Assembly: GCA_009783265.1 (NCBI GenBank)
Contig: WRHM01000005.1
Coordinates: 121,485-185,484 of the forward strand
Origin: Oscillospiraceae bacterium
GTDB lineage: Bacteria; Bacillota; Clostridia; Oscillospirales; WRJC01
DNA: 64,000 nt
Direction of reading: 5' to 3'
Made by a program: the position numbers and the translations under genes. Shown piece after piece: positions 24,718 through 33,644 of this stretch; the stretch's first letter is position 1; each line of letters opens with the position of its first letter. Under the pieces are notes generated by a model, which worked only from the letters and a program-made list of their open reading frames with translations, ran no database searches and was not told the DNA's origin.

Positions 24718-25806
24718 ATGTCAAAAGTATGGAGAATAGGAGTTTTAGGATTTGCGCACATGCACGTCAACGGCCTAATCGGGAATTTCAATGATATTCC
24801 CGGAATAGAATGGGTCGCCTGCGCGGACACAAAACCGTCTGTTAAATCAATATCCGGTCAGAGCGAAACAAGAACAGCCAATATCAAAAAAGCTCTTGAA
24901 ATTACTAAAATACCAAAATATTATGAATGCTATGAAGAAATGCTCGAAAAAGAAAAGTTTGATATTATCGTGGCATGTCCCGAAAACGTAAAACATGGTG
25001 AAGTTGCTGAGAAAATCGCTGAAAAAGGCATACACATGCTTTTTGAAAAGCCTATGTCAGCTTCATATAGCGATGCGCTCAGAATGAAAAAAGCCGCTGA
25101 TTATCATAACGTAAAACTTGCGATTAACTGGCCCTCGACATGGTGGGCGGCAGTAAGAAAAGCTCAGGCCCTTGTAGAAAATGGCGAAGTCGGCAGGCCT
25201 CTTAAATTTTATTACAGGAACAGCGCGTCATTAGGACCGCTTGAATACGGCCAGACCCTCACGCCTTATGAAAAATCAATGGAATGGTGGCACAGGGAAT
25301 CAGACGGCGGTGGAGCTATGCTGGATTACTGCTGTTACGGTTCGTGCCTTGCACGTTGGTTCATGGGTAAACCCGCAGTAGCGGCAAACGGCATGAGAGC
25401 AAATTTAAACAGCGTGTACGGAGACGCGGACGACAACGGTATAATCACAGCGCAGTTCCCGGACGGGATTGCAACGATAGAAGGCTCGTGGACTATAGTT
25501 CATACGGGGATAAACAGCGGCCCTGTTATTTATGGGGAAAAAGGCACGGTTATATGCGATGGTAATAAAGTTTTGATTTTCAAAGAAAGATACGGCGCAG
25601 CCACGGAAATATATGAAGCCGAGCCTATCCCGGCCCACAGGGATAACCCCGCGAAAGAATTTATAAATCATCTTGAGACAAAAGAGCCTATGCATATAAC
25701 TATGCAGCCCGATTTTAACCTTGAAGCTATGGCAATACTTGACGCAGGGATAAGATCGTCAAAAAGCGGCAGGCTCGAATTGATAAAATCGCCGCATTTT
25801 AATTAA
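24718..25806 (+). CDS. Gfo/Idh/MocA family oxidoreductase
   Basis: 362 residues. The N-terminal NAD(P) Rossmann domain (RIGVLGFAHMHVNGLIG; the GxGxxG is modified to GFAHMH), then the EKPMS motif near residue 115 with the catalytic lysine, and a C-terminal beta-sheet domain (SDGGGAMLDYCCYG). These enzymes oxidise or reduce sugars and cyclitols. A strong TTGGAGG site fixes the ATG at 24718. Located between glycan genes, it may act in the same catabolic route. Confidence 0.83.
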   Translation: MSKVWRIGVLGFAHMHVNGLIGNFNDIPGIEWVACADTKPSVKSISGQSETRTANIKKALEITKIPKYYECYEEMLEKEKFDIIVACPENVKHGEVAEKIAEKGIHMLFEKPMSASYSDALRMKKAADYHNVKLAINWPSTWWAAVRKAQALVENGEVGRPLKFYYRNSASLGPLEYGQTLTPYEKSMEWWHRESDGGGAMLDYCCYGSCLARWFMGKPAVAANGMRANLNSVYGDADDNGIITAQFPDGIATIEGSWTIVHTGINSGPVIYGEKGTVICDGNKVLIFKERYGAATEIYEAEPIPAHRDNPAKEFINHLETKEPMHITMQPDFNLEAMAILDAGIRSSKSGRLELIKSPHFN

Positions 25807-25835
25807 AAATATCACAGCAAAAAAGGAGTGAGTAT

Positions 25836-26048
25836 ATGCCGTTTTATGATTTATATTGCCCCGAATGCGACGAAGAATTTAATATTTTGGCTTCGATTTC
25901 TGAAAAATCGGGAAAGCGCATATTTTGCCCGGAATGCGGTTCAGTTGAATTAAAAACAGTATATAAAGGTGCGCCGGCTTATTTAAAAAACACAAAAATG
26001 CCGGAATGCCCGAACCGTCATATCTGCGGCGCGGAATGCCGGCATTAA
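25836..26048 (+). CDS. FmdB-type zinc ribbon protein
   Basis: 70 residues. Starts MPFYDLYCPECDEEFN and carries the second CPEC pair, forming a zinc ribbon (C-x2-C...C-x2-C). A cysteine and histidine-rich C-terminus (CPNRHICGAECRH) may bind a further metal. FmdB-like proteins are small putative regulators. AAAAGGAG precedes the ATG and the gene is 30 bp after the oxidoreductase gene. Confidence 0.8.
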   Translation: MPFYDLYCPECDEEFNILASISEKSGKRIFCPECGSVELKTVYKGAPAYLKNTKMPECPNRHICGAECRH

Positions 26049-26052
26049 GATA

Positions 26053-26259
26053 TATAGTGAAACAAGTTGAGAAAGATATCTATAGCCAACCCCTCCGGCA
26101 CTGCGGGGCTACCTCCCCTTTCAAGGGAGGCAGGGGATATTGCGCCCAAAGCCTCCCCTAACAGGGGAGGTGCCGCGAACGTGTAACGAATGTGAACGTA
26201 GTTCACATGCAGTTCACGCCAATCAATGCGGCGGAGGGGTTTTCTCTTGTTTCACTATA
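26053..26259. repeat. MITE with nested palindromes
   Basis: Outer terminal inverted repeats TATAGTGAAACAAG (26053-26066) and CTTGTTTCACTATA (26246-26259) enclose AACCCCTCCGG...GCGGAGGGGTT, two CTCCCC/GGGGAGG hairpins and CGTTCAC/GTGAACG-like pairs. There is no ORF. It ends right at the stop codon of the solute-binding protein gene. Confidence 0.75.
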
Positions 26260-26260
26260 A

Positions 26261-27760
26261 TTACTCAAGATTCAAAACATCTTCGATAAATTTATCGAAG
26301 ATTGCAGTTCTCTGCTCAAATGTCGAATCATACATAGACATAAAATTCGGGCTTTTCTTTTCGATCAGCTCACGCATATAATTGCCGACGTTGCCTGTAC
26401 TCATGTTATATGAATACCCGAAATTCACCCAGAGATTATCGCGTATAATATCAAGCATTTCGCCTGATTCATCGTCGCGGGTTTGTTTTACTTTCAATGC
26501 TACGTCGTAATAAGCCGGTATAACTATTTTATAGCTTTCGGCGGCAAGAGCCTCGAGTATAAGCCCGCATTCGTCAGGATTTGATGCAGTCACGGGTACG
26601 CCTATCAGCGACATCGCGTTTCTGACGACTGAATAGTAATTATCCTGAGTGTTATCGTAAATCGGGAACGGCAGGATGCCGAAATCAGTTTCCATTGCCC
26701 TGAAATCACGCGAGAAGCTTAACGTCTGGGGATAAAATAAAACCCGGTTTTCTTCGAACATCTGCACTATTGTATGATCTGATCCGTCGGGCAGCGTCAG
26801 CGTTGACTGGGTATCATAGTGCAATTCGACTAACTTAGCCGCAACATCGGTCCATTTTCCCGTATCGAGCTGAGGGTACGGGATATTATTTTTGTCTTTC
26901 TGCGTTATTTTTAAATCAAACGCGCCCGGAAAAGCATTCACGACAGTGCCTGTGGTGGTCACAAAGCCGAACATATCTTCTTTATTAAATTTCCCGTCGC
27001 CATTTAAGTCTTTCGATACAGTTTTCGACAGATCCACAAATTTATCATAAGTCCATTGCCTGTTTTTTACAAGCTCGTATAGATCCGGCAGGCTGTTGTC
27101 CTGTACTAACTGCTTGTTGAAATAAAACACAAATATGCAGTCCCACATAGACAAAGCCACGTCACCGGTGACAAGATATAATCTGTCGCCTATAGAAAAT
27201 TCGTGTATCAGATCCTCGCCCCACCACGGTTTATTGAAATCAAGATTGCCGATTTTACTGATATTCATAAATATATTATCAGGTATCAAATTGGGTATGT
27301 ACGAAGTGACGCCCGCTACTAAATCATACGTTGATTCGCCCGACTGCACCGATTTTCTCACTGTGCCCATAAACGAATCCCTGTCGTTCCATGTCCCGGG
27401 AATATTTATCATGTTTATATTTGCGTTGAATCTCTCAGACACTTTAAGATTTCTTTTATATAAAGCGTCGTTTACTATATCGCCGTTTTCTTCTTCTGCG
27501 ACAAACTCGACTGTGAGCATTTCATGGCACAATATATTAAAATCGCGTCCCCCCAAATCAGCTTCGGGAAGATTATCCGGTATATCTCTGGGGTCTGTCA
27601 TTTCGGGTTCGCCTGATTGCGCGTCATTCTGCATTTCGGCCTCGCCGTTATTTTCGTTATTTTTAATATCTTTAGTATTATTTCCACTGTCATTGCCGCA
27701 TGATATTATGCTGATTATAATAACCAAAGCAATAATTAATGCTGATAATCTTTTTATCAT
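26261..27760 (-). CDS. Extracellular solute-binding lipoprotein (ABC sugar transporter)
   Basis: 499 residues. A signal peptide with lipobox (IISC, Cys21) is followed by an Asn/Gly/Glu-rich linker and a family 1 solute-binding fold (DLGGRDFNIL near 70, RNAMSLIGVPVTASNPDECG near 400). Such proteins deliver oligosaccharides to permease/ATPase partners, none of which is in the window. The encoded length is normal for large clostridial sugar-binding proteins. No downstream transporter gene means it may be orphaned. Confidence 0.83.
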   Translation of the reverse strand: MIKRLSALIIALVIIISIISCGNDSGNNTKDIKNNENNGEAEMQNDAQSGEPEMTDPRDIPDNLPEADLGGRDFNILCHEMLTVEFVAEEENGDIVNDALYKRNLKVSERFNANINMINIPGTWNDRDSFMGTVRKSVQSGESTYDLVAGVTSYIPNLIPDNIFMNISKIGNLDFNKPWWGEDLIHEFSIGDRLYLVTGDVALSMWDCIFVFYFNKQLVQDNSLPDLYELVKNRQWTYDKFVDLSKTVSKDLNGDGKFNKEDMFGFVTTTGTVVNAFPGAFDLKITQKDKNNIPYPQLDTGKWTDVAAKLVELHYDTQSTLTLPDGSDHTIVQMFEENRVLFYPQTLSFSRDFRAMETDFGILPFPIYDNTQDNYYSVVRNAMSLIGVPVTASNPDECGLILEALAAESYKIVIPAYYDVALKVKQTRDDESGEMLDIIRDNLWVNFGYSYNMSTGNVGNYMRELIEKKSPNFMSMYDSTFEQRTAIFDKFIEDVLNLE

Positions 27761-27921
27761 TTTATTTTATCTCCTCCGGGTCAATGCCAAATTCTTTTTT
27801 TAATCTGCTTCTTTGCGTTTTGCAGATTTATCAGGCTATACTTGATTTATTCTTCGGTTTGTGCTATAATGTCTCATGTAATTTATCAAATTATAAATAC
27901 TTACAGGAGAAATTATATTTT

Positions 27922-28485
27922 TCATAAAGTTTCTCCGGCTTTTCTGCCTTCAGCCATAGCCCGAGCCGCAGAATAAGCCGCCTGTTTCTTGTAATCGCTG
28001 TTCCAGCGGTTCACTCCTATGTAATCAAATATAACCGCTCCGGTATGGCGGCAGAATCTGTCCATTTGCTCAAGACACGTCAGCATACCGTTGCCGCTGC
28101 CGCCGGGCGAAGCGACGAGCAGGACCTGTTTGCCTGACAGCGCAACACCCTGTCTGAATTCGCAGCGGCGCAGCCTGTCCATAAAACTCTTTAGCCCCTC
28201 TGATGTCTCTCCCCAATATACCGGGGTAATAAAGCAAAGCATATCGGCGTTTCTCACTGCTTCCTGTGCTTTATCAAATCCGTCGCCGCCGTATGCGCAA
28301 TTATGCTGTTCGAGGCATGTTCCCCAGCCGTTGCCGCAGCACCTGCACCGTTCTATGCCGCTTGCGGTCAATATTTGCGTTTCTGCTCCTCCATCTGCCG
28401 CACCGCGTAAAACTTCGCTTATTATTAAATGGCATAAGCCGTCTTTTTTCGGGTTTCCTGATATGATAAGATATTTCATGACCAT
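27922..28485 (-). CDS. Flavodoxin-like NAD(P)H FMN reductase
   Basis: 187 residues. YLIISGNPKKDGLCH is the FMN phosphate-binding loop. The region TGIERCRCCGNGWGTCLEQHNC has the cysteine pattern of iron-sulfur flavoproteins, and FITPVYWGETSEGLKSFMDR completes the flavin site. It probably moves electrons in the cytoplasm. Either of two ATGs (28485 or 28479) could be the start; neither has a strong ribosome site. Confidence 0.8.
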   Translation of the reverse strand: MVMKYLIISGNPKKDGLCHLIISEVLRGAADGGAETQILTASGIERCRCCGNGWGTCLEQHNCAYGGDGFDKAQEAVRNADMLCFITPVYWGETSEGLKSFMDRLRRCEFRQGVALSGKQVLLVASPGGSGNGMLTCLEQMDRFCRHTGAVIFDYIGVNRWNSDYKKQAAYSAARAMAEGRKAGETL

Positions 28486-28623
28486 AATTTTATCTCGCTT
28501 TCTGTATTTTTTTATATTTTATTATTATATATTTTATCATATTTTAATTAATAAATCAACTTTTTTATTTATGTTTTGCTATAATATTGCCACAGAATAA
28601 ATCAAATAACCGGAGATAAAGAA

Positions 28624-30756
28624 ATGAAATTGATTGTAGCGGAAAAGCCCTCGGTCGGACGTGAGATTGCGGGAATAGTAGGGGCAAGAGAACGAAAAGA
28701 CGGGTATATAACCGGAAACGGATATATAGTTTCGTGGGCAATAGGCCATTTGACCGAGCTTGCCACGCCTGAAATGTACGACGAGAAATTTAAGTCATGG
28801 AAATTAGAGACATTGCCGGTTATACCCGATAAATTCAAAACAACAGTGGCTAAAAATACGTCGCAGCAGTATAAAATAGTAAAAGAACTGATGAACGGCG
28901 GCGATGTCTCGGAAGTGATATGCGCAACAGACGCGGGGCGCGAGGGCGAATTGATTTTTCGACGCTTATACGAAAAAGCCGGGTGCCGCAAGCCTGTAAA
29001 ACGTTTATGGGTGAGTTCTATGGAAACGGCGGCAGTCAAACGCGCCTTGTCCGAAATGAAAGACTGGAGCGAATACGATAATTTATATTACGCGGCGGAC
29101 TGCCGTCAAAAAGCCGATTGGTTAGTGGGAATGAATCTGACCCGTATGTATAGTATATTACACGGACGGACTTTAAATACAGGAAGGGTGCAGACGCCGA
29201 CGCTTGCGCTGATAGTTAAAAGACAGGAAGATATAGAAAATTTCAAGCCTGAGATATATTTTAGTCTGATTGCCAATCTGGGTAGTTTTTTTGCATACTC
29301 GAAAGTAAATAGCAGGGGAGAAGCGGAGGATATAGTTGAGCGGAGCAAAGGCAAAAATGCCGTAGTTAAAAGCGTTGAGAAACAGCGCAAACGCGAAAAC
29401 CCGCCGCCCTTGTATGATTTAACTGCGTTGCAGCGCGACGCGAACCGTTATTTCGGCGTATCGGCGCAGCAGACGCTTGATAATATGCAGAGCATGTATG
29501 AACGCCAGTTAGTGACATATCCGAGGACGGATTCGCGCTATATAACGTCGGATATGGAATCGCCGACGAAAGGATTGATTGAAAATCTTCTCGGCGCGGG
29601 AGTTTATGACAATATAACGTCTGAGCGTTATAACAGGGAAAAGATTGCTGTTAAACAAATAGTCAATAATAAAAAAGTCACGGACCATCACGCAATTTTG
29701 CCAACGGCAAAAGTGACGGCAGAAATTTATAACAGTTTACCCGCGGTTGAGCGTAAAATACTGACGCTGATAATTTACAGGCTAATTGTAGCGGTATATA
29801 CTACGCATGTGTATATGGCGACGAAAGCGGCGTTTGATATAGAGGGGACGGAATTTACGGCGACGGGCAAAGAAATACTCGATTACGGTTACAGGACTGT
29901 CGAGGAACGCATGAAAGCAGTTTTAAGAGCCGGATCAGACAAGTCAAAACGCGTAGAATCTTTGGTTGACGTAATACTGCCCGAAATGAAAGAGGGGGAC
30001 ATATTTCCGGTAATTGATATGAACTTTGAGGAAAAGCAGACGCAGCCTCCGAGACTGTACACCGAAGATACGCTGTTATCTGCGATGGAGACGGCTGGCA
30101 AAGCGATAGACGACGCTGAATTGCGCGAAGCGATGAAAGATAATGGCTTGGGAACCCCCGCGACAAGAGCGTCGATAATTGAGCATATAATCAAGTGCGG
30201 CTATATGATTCGCGAAGCTAAGAATCTATTGCCGACACAGGCTGGCAGAATATATATTTCACTGGTACTCGATAAAGTAAAAGAGCCTGAGATGACGGCG
30301 GAATGGGAAAAGCAGTTATCTGAAATACAAAAAGGCAAAATGTCGGGCGATGTTTTCATGGACGGAATAACCGGATTTATTAAAGAAGTTATATCTGAAA
30401 CGAAAAACACCCCGCAGGATAAAAACGCGGCGGTGATATTTACCACCGCACGCGAGATTTTGGGCGTATGCCCGAGGTGCGGTAAAAATGTGCTGGAACA
30501 GTCGAAAAGCTATTCATGCGAGAGCGGCAAAGACGGCTGCGGTTTTGTAGTTTGGAAAAAAATATCGGGAAAATCTATCAGCGCAAATCAGGTAAAGAAA
30601 CTGCTTTCCAAAGGGCGGACTGACGTGTTAAAGGGGTTCAAGAGCAAAGCCGGGAAATTATTTGACGCGCGTTTGGCAATAATCGAAAAAGAGGGGCTTA
30701 AACAGGCGTCGTTTGAATTTTCAAATGATATAAAAGACAAAAAAGAAACAACATAA
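28624..30756 (+). CDS. topB: DNA topoisomerase III (TopB type)
   Basis: 710 residues, a type IA topoisomerase. TOPRIM (LIVAEKPSVGREIA with catalytic Glu, then ATDAGREGELI), the active-site Tyr in VTYPRTDSRYI, and a C-terminal cysteine zinc-like region (CPRCGKNVLEQSKSYSC). It separates DNA strands and decatenates, often with RecQ, and is common on integrative elements, although no transfer genes are adjacent. GATAAAG before the ATG at 28624 is only a fair ribosome site. Confidence 0.9.
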   Translation: MKLIVAEKPSVGREIAGIVGARERKDGYITGNGYIVSWAIGHLTELATPEMYDEKFKSWKLETLPVIPDKFKTTVAKNTSQQYKIVKELMNGGDVSEVICATDAGREGELIFRRLYEKAGCRKPVKRLWVSSMETAAVKRALSEMKDWSEYDNLYYAADCRQKADWLVGMNLTRMYSILHGRTLNTGRVQTPTLALIVKRQEDIENFKPEIYFSLIANLGSFFAYSKVNSRGEAEDIVERSKGKNAVVKSVEKQRKRENPPPLYDLTALQRDANRYFGVSAQQTLDNMQSMYERQLVTYPRTDSRYITSDMESPTKGLIENLLGAGVYDNITSERYNREKIAVKQIVNNKKVTDHHAILPTAKVTAEIYNSLPAVERKILTLIIYRLIVAVYTTHVYMATKAAFDIEGTEFTATGKEILDYGYRTVEERMKAVLRAGSDKSKRVESLVDVILPEMKEGDIFPVIDMNFEEKQTQPPRLYTEDTLLSAMETAGKAIDDAELREAMKDNGLGTPATRASIIEHIIKCGYMIREAKNLLPTQAGRIYISLVLDKVKEPEMTAEWEKQLSEIQKGKMSGDVFMDGITGFIKEVISETKNTPQDKNAAVIFTTAREILGVCPRCGKNVLEQSKSYSCESGKDGCGFVVWKKISGKSISANQVKKLLSKGRTDVLKGFKSKAGKLFDARLAIIEKEGLKQASFEFSNDIKDKKETT

Positions 30757-30829
30757 ACAAAAATTATAAAACAGAAAATCTGTTGCAAACTTCTATAAAA
30801 TTTGATATAATAAAAATACTGGTTTAACG

Positions 30830-31013
30830 AAAGGAAGTGATTTATATGGTTCTGTATTATAAAATAAGAGCCGGCGTTATTGCGCTCCGTACAAGGTCTG
30901 TCAGATAACAGGCTGGGGCGAAAGAAAATTTTAAAACAAATAAAATTCTCTTTTTGTGCGGAGGCATTAAATAATCGCCTCATTCTTCTTATTCGTAGCA
31001 GGCCTTGTTTTCA
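30830..31013 (+). promoter_or_regulatory. Leader with attenuator-like RNA for the ABC-F gene
   Basis: After the leader peptide gene, CTCCGTACAA (30885-30894, inside the leader ORF) can pair with TTGTGCGGAG (30954-30963). GAGGC (30961-30965) can instead pair with GCCTC (30977-30981), and ACAAGGTCTG (30891-30900) can pair with CAGGCCTTGT (30999-31008) next to a T-rich tail. These overlapping, mutually exclusive helices are the hallmark of a ribosome-controlled attenuator. The rest of the 338-bp gap before the ABC-F gene holds only this structure. Confidence 0.5.
30846..30908 (+). CDS. Leader peptide of the ABC-F gene
   Basis: A 20-codon ORF (MVLYYKIRAGVIALRTRSVR) with a very strong GAAAGGAAGTG ribosome site 6 bp before its ATG. 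It sits 188 bp upstream of the ABC-F gene. Its 3' part is also one arm of the attenuator helix. Antibiotic-stalled ribosomes on such leaders switch on downstream resistance genes. Confidence 0.55.
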   Translation: MVLYYKIRAGVIALRTRSVR

Positions 31014-31095
31014 AATTTGAATATATTTGATTATTATTTTATCGCTGTAAATGTAAAAACAAAAATTTGAAAATACGGAGGATATTAAGATTACG

Positions 31096-32724
31096 ATGAT
31101 AGAAATAGGAATGAATCATATTGTTAAAAACTACGGCTTTAACAACGTACTTACAAATGCGAATTTAGAAATCCTGACCGGAAACCGAACCGCGATAGTC
31201 GGGCGCAACGGTACGGGAAAAACTACTTTATTTAAAATTATCACAGGAGAGGAAACCGCGGATAAAGGCGCGGTTACGATCCGCAAGGGCGCATCGGTCG
31301 GATATTTGGAACAGATACCCGCTTTGCTTGAAAGCGATATGACAGTAGAAAAAGTATTAAGCGATTCTTTTGCCGAAATAAAAGAATACGAGGATAAGCT
31401 TAACGGGCTTGAAAAATTGATGGCGGAAGAAACGGACTCAAATAAACTCGATAAAATCATGAACGAATATTCGCGCACGCAAAATTTGTTTATCGCGATG
31501 GACGGCTATGAAATGACTGAGCAGTTTAATAAAATAGTGAGCGGATTTTATTTAAGAGAACTTCTGGAACGGCCGTTTAACGTTCTCAGCGGAGGGCAGA
31601 AAACTATTGTAAAATTAGCGGCTACGATATTAAAAAGACCCGATATTTTGCTTTTGGACGAGCCGACAAATCATCTCGATATTAAAACGCTTGAATGGTT
31701 TGAAAATTATCTCTCTAAATATAAAGGGACAGCCGTGATTATATCGCATGACCGGTATTTTTTGGACCGTGTCGCAAATAAAACAATAATTCTGGACGGC
31801 GGCGAATGCGAATCGTTCAACGGGAATTATTCGTTTTCACTTAAAGAACAGGAAGAGCAGTTATTAATTGAGTTTGAAAACTATAAAAACCAGCAGAAAA
31901 AAATCGAGGCAATGAAAGCGGCGATAAAGCGTTATCGCGATTGGGGAGACAGGGGAAACAATCCAAAATTTTTCCGGAAGGCGAAAGAACTCGAAAAACG
32001 GCTTGAAAAAATGGAAATAATCGAGAAGCCGCAACTGGAAAAACAAAAAATCCCGATACAGTTTATCGGCAGCCGCACAGGGCATGATGTGCTTATGCTC
32101 GAAAATTTCAGCCTGACTTTAGGCGAAAATCAATTATTTGACTGCGCGGATATGCAGGTATATGAAAAAGAAAAAGTATGTCTTATGGGCGATAACGGCA
32201 CAGGTAAAACATCGCTTATACTTGCCGCTATGGGAATAAATGATTTTTCTGGTTTTCAAGGGAAAATAACAGTTAATCCGAGCGCGAAGATAGGATATAT
32301 ACCGCAGGAGATACGCTTTGAAAATGAAAAAAATACAGTTATCGACGAATTTAAGAAAGAACATATTTGTTCTGAAAACGAAGCGCGGAATATTCTGGCG
32401 AGATATTTTTTCTTCGGCGAAAGCGTATATAAACGCGTGGGCGCGTTATCCGGCGGCGAAAAAGTGCTGCTGAAACTGGCGTCGCTCATACAAAACGAAA
32501 TAAATTTTTTAATACTGGACGAACCGACAAACCATATTGATATAGAAACCCGCGAAATGCTGGAAGAAGCGTTGTCAAATTACAAAGGCACTCTTTTGTT
32601 TATATCGCACGACCGTTATTTTATCAATAAAATCGCGGGCAGGATTATTAATATACAGGATAAAAAACTGATAAGTTTCAACGGCAATTACGATGAATAC
32701 AAAAATTATACTCGGAAAATATAA
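31096..32724 (+). CDS. ABC-F family ribosome protection protein
   Basis: 542 residues: two ABC ATPase domains in one chain and no membrane part. Walker A GRNGTGKTT (about 38) and GDNGTGKTS (about 373), signatures LSGGQK and LSGGEK, Walker B LLLDEPTNHLD and LILDEPTNHID, joined by a basic helical interdomain linker (about 255-320) that reaches the ribosomal P site. This group includes clostridial lincosamide/pleuromutilin resistance proteins. The leader RNA upstream supports an antibiotic-inducible role. The exact drug spectrum cannot be read from sequence. Confidence 0.85.
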   Translation: MIEIGMNHIVKNYGFNNVLTNANLEILTGNRTAIVGRNGTGKTTLFKIITGEETADKGAVTIRKGASVGYLEQIPALLESDMTVEKVLSDSFAEIKEYEDKLNGLEKLMAEETDSNKLDKIMNEYSRTQNLFIAMDGYEMTEQFNKIVSGFYLRELLERPFNVLSGGQKTIVKLAATILKRPDILLLDEPTNHLDIKTLEWFENYLSKYKGTAVIISHDRYFLDRVANKTIILDGGECESFNGNYSFSLKEQEEQLLIEFENYKNQQKKIEAMKAAIKRYRDWGDRGNNPKFFRKAKELEKRLEKMEIIEKPQLEKQKIPIQFIGSRTGHDVLMLENFSLTLGENQLFDCADMQVYEKEKVCLMGDNGTGKTSLILAAMGINDFSGFQGKITVNPSAKIGYIPQEIRFENEKNTVIDEFKKEHICSENEARNILARYFFFGESVYKRVGALSGGEKVLLKLASLIQNEINFLILDEPTNHIDIETREMLEEALSNYKGTLLFISHDRYFINKIAGRIINIQDKKLISFNGNYDEYKNYTRKI

Positions 32725-32759
32725 TAAATTAAATAAAAACGGAGTATAAAAGTATAAAT

Positions 32760-33608
32760 ATGATATTTGATAAAAATCAAAGCGTATTTTCTTCGGATTT
32801 ACAAAGAGAAGTCTGGTGGTGGGCAGTAGGGCTTGTGCCGCCTGATGATTCGCTGGCTGAACAAATAAAAAGCCGGTGCGGCAAAGATATACTTGACGGC
32901 TGTTATCAATGGTATGATTATTTTAACGCGCTATGCGAGGATATGTATAATAATATTGATATATATTCTCCTGTTTCTGCCAGACAATACAGGGATATAC
33001 TCGAAAATATTTCCGCAAACGGCGAAATTCAGGGCGATTTAATAATTTGGGATATTAATAATTGGCAGAAATACAGGGAAAAGATTAATAAAAATAAATC
33101 GTATGCCGTTTTAAATATTACTCTGGAAAAATGCCTTGACGCATTGGAGCGCACAGGATTAAAACGCGAATATAAAAACGACGCAGTGATATTTTATAAT
33201 ATAAAATACCCTAAAATATTTCATGCTATGAATACGTTTGAGCATTCCCCGAATATTAAAAAAACTCCTGCGCGGCATCACTTTGCCCATTGCGAATTTC
33301 GCCAGCTTTTTAAAAGCTATTCGGCTAATTATGACGAACTGCTCAGGCGAGTAAGCGGCGAAAGCCGGGATATAGCACGCATTATACATGATTTCGCAAA
33401 ATCTTTAAAAATACAGCGTTATGTTCATTTTGATACTATAAAATATAAATACAAAAATACGCGCGTTTTGCATTTTACCGTAACCGGCAACGAATATCCT
33501 ACGCTGCGCGTCAATATCGGGGATTACAGGATAAACCCGTTCAAAAAAGATATTGACGAGATTTTATCTCTTATCGCCGCAAAAAAAGAATCTATCGATC
33601 AATCTTGA
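32760..33608 (+). CDS. Hypothetical protein
   Basis: 282 residues, not recognised. Trp-rich N-terminus (EVWWWAVGLVPPD), several conserved-looking aromatic segments and a C-terminal basic tract (TIKYKYKNTRVLHF). No signal peptide or membrane helix was seen. It lies 35 bp after the ABC-F gene and 36 bp before the URO-D gene on the same strand, so the three may share a transcript. Function unknown. Confidence 0.6.
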   Translation: MIFDKNQSVFSSDLQREVWWWAVGLVPPDDSLAEQIKSRCGKDILDGCYQWYDYFNALCEDMYNNIDIYSPVSARQYRDILENISANGEIQGDLIIWDINNWQKYREKINKNKSYAVLNITLEKCLDALERTGLKREYKNDAVIFYNIKYPKIFHAMNTFEHSPNIKKTPARHHFAHCEFRQLFKSYSANYDELLRRVSGESRDIARIIHDFAKSLKIQRYVHFDTIKYKYKNTRVLHFTVTGNEYPTLRVNIGDYRINPFKKDIDEILSLIAAKKESIDQS

Positions 33609-33644
33609 TCTGATAATTAATAATACGGGAGGTGTATAAAAAAA

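Noticed and set aside
28624..30756. topB as part of an integrative conjugative element
   Set aside because: No relaxase, coupling protein, type IV secretion or integrase gene lies around it.
30846..30908. T-box or other riboswitch ahead of the ABC-F gene
   Set aside because: No T-box AGGGTGG motif or known aptamer core; a strong leader ORF fits better.
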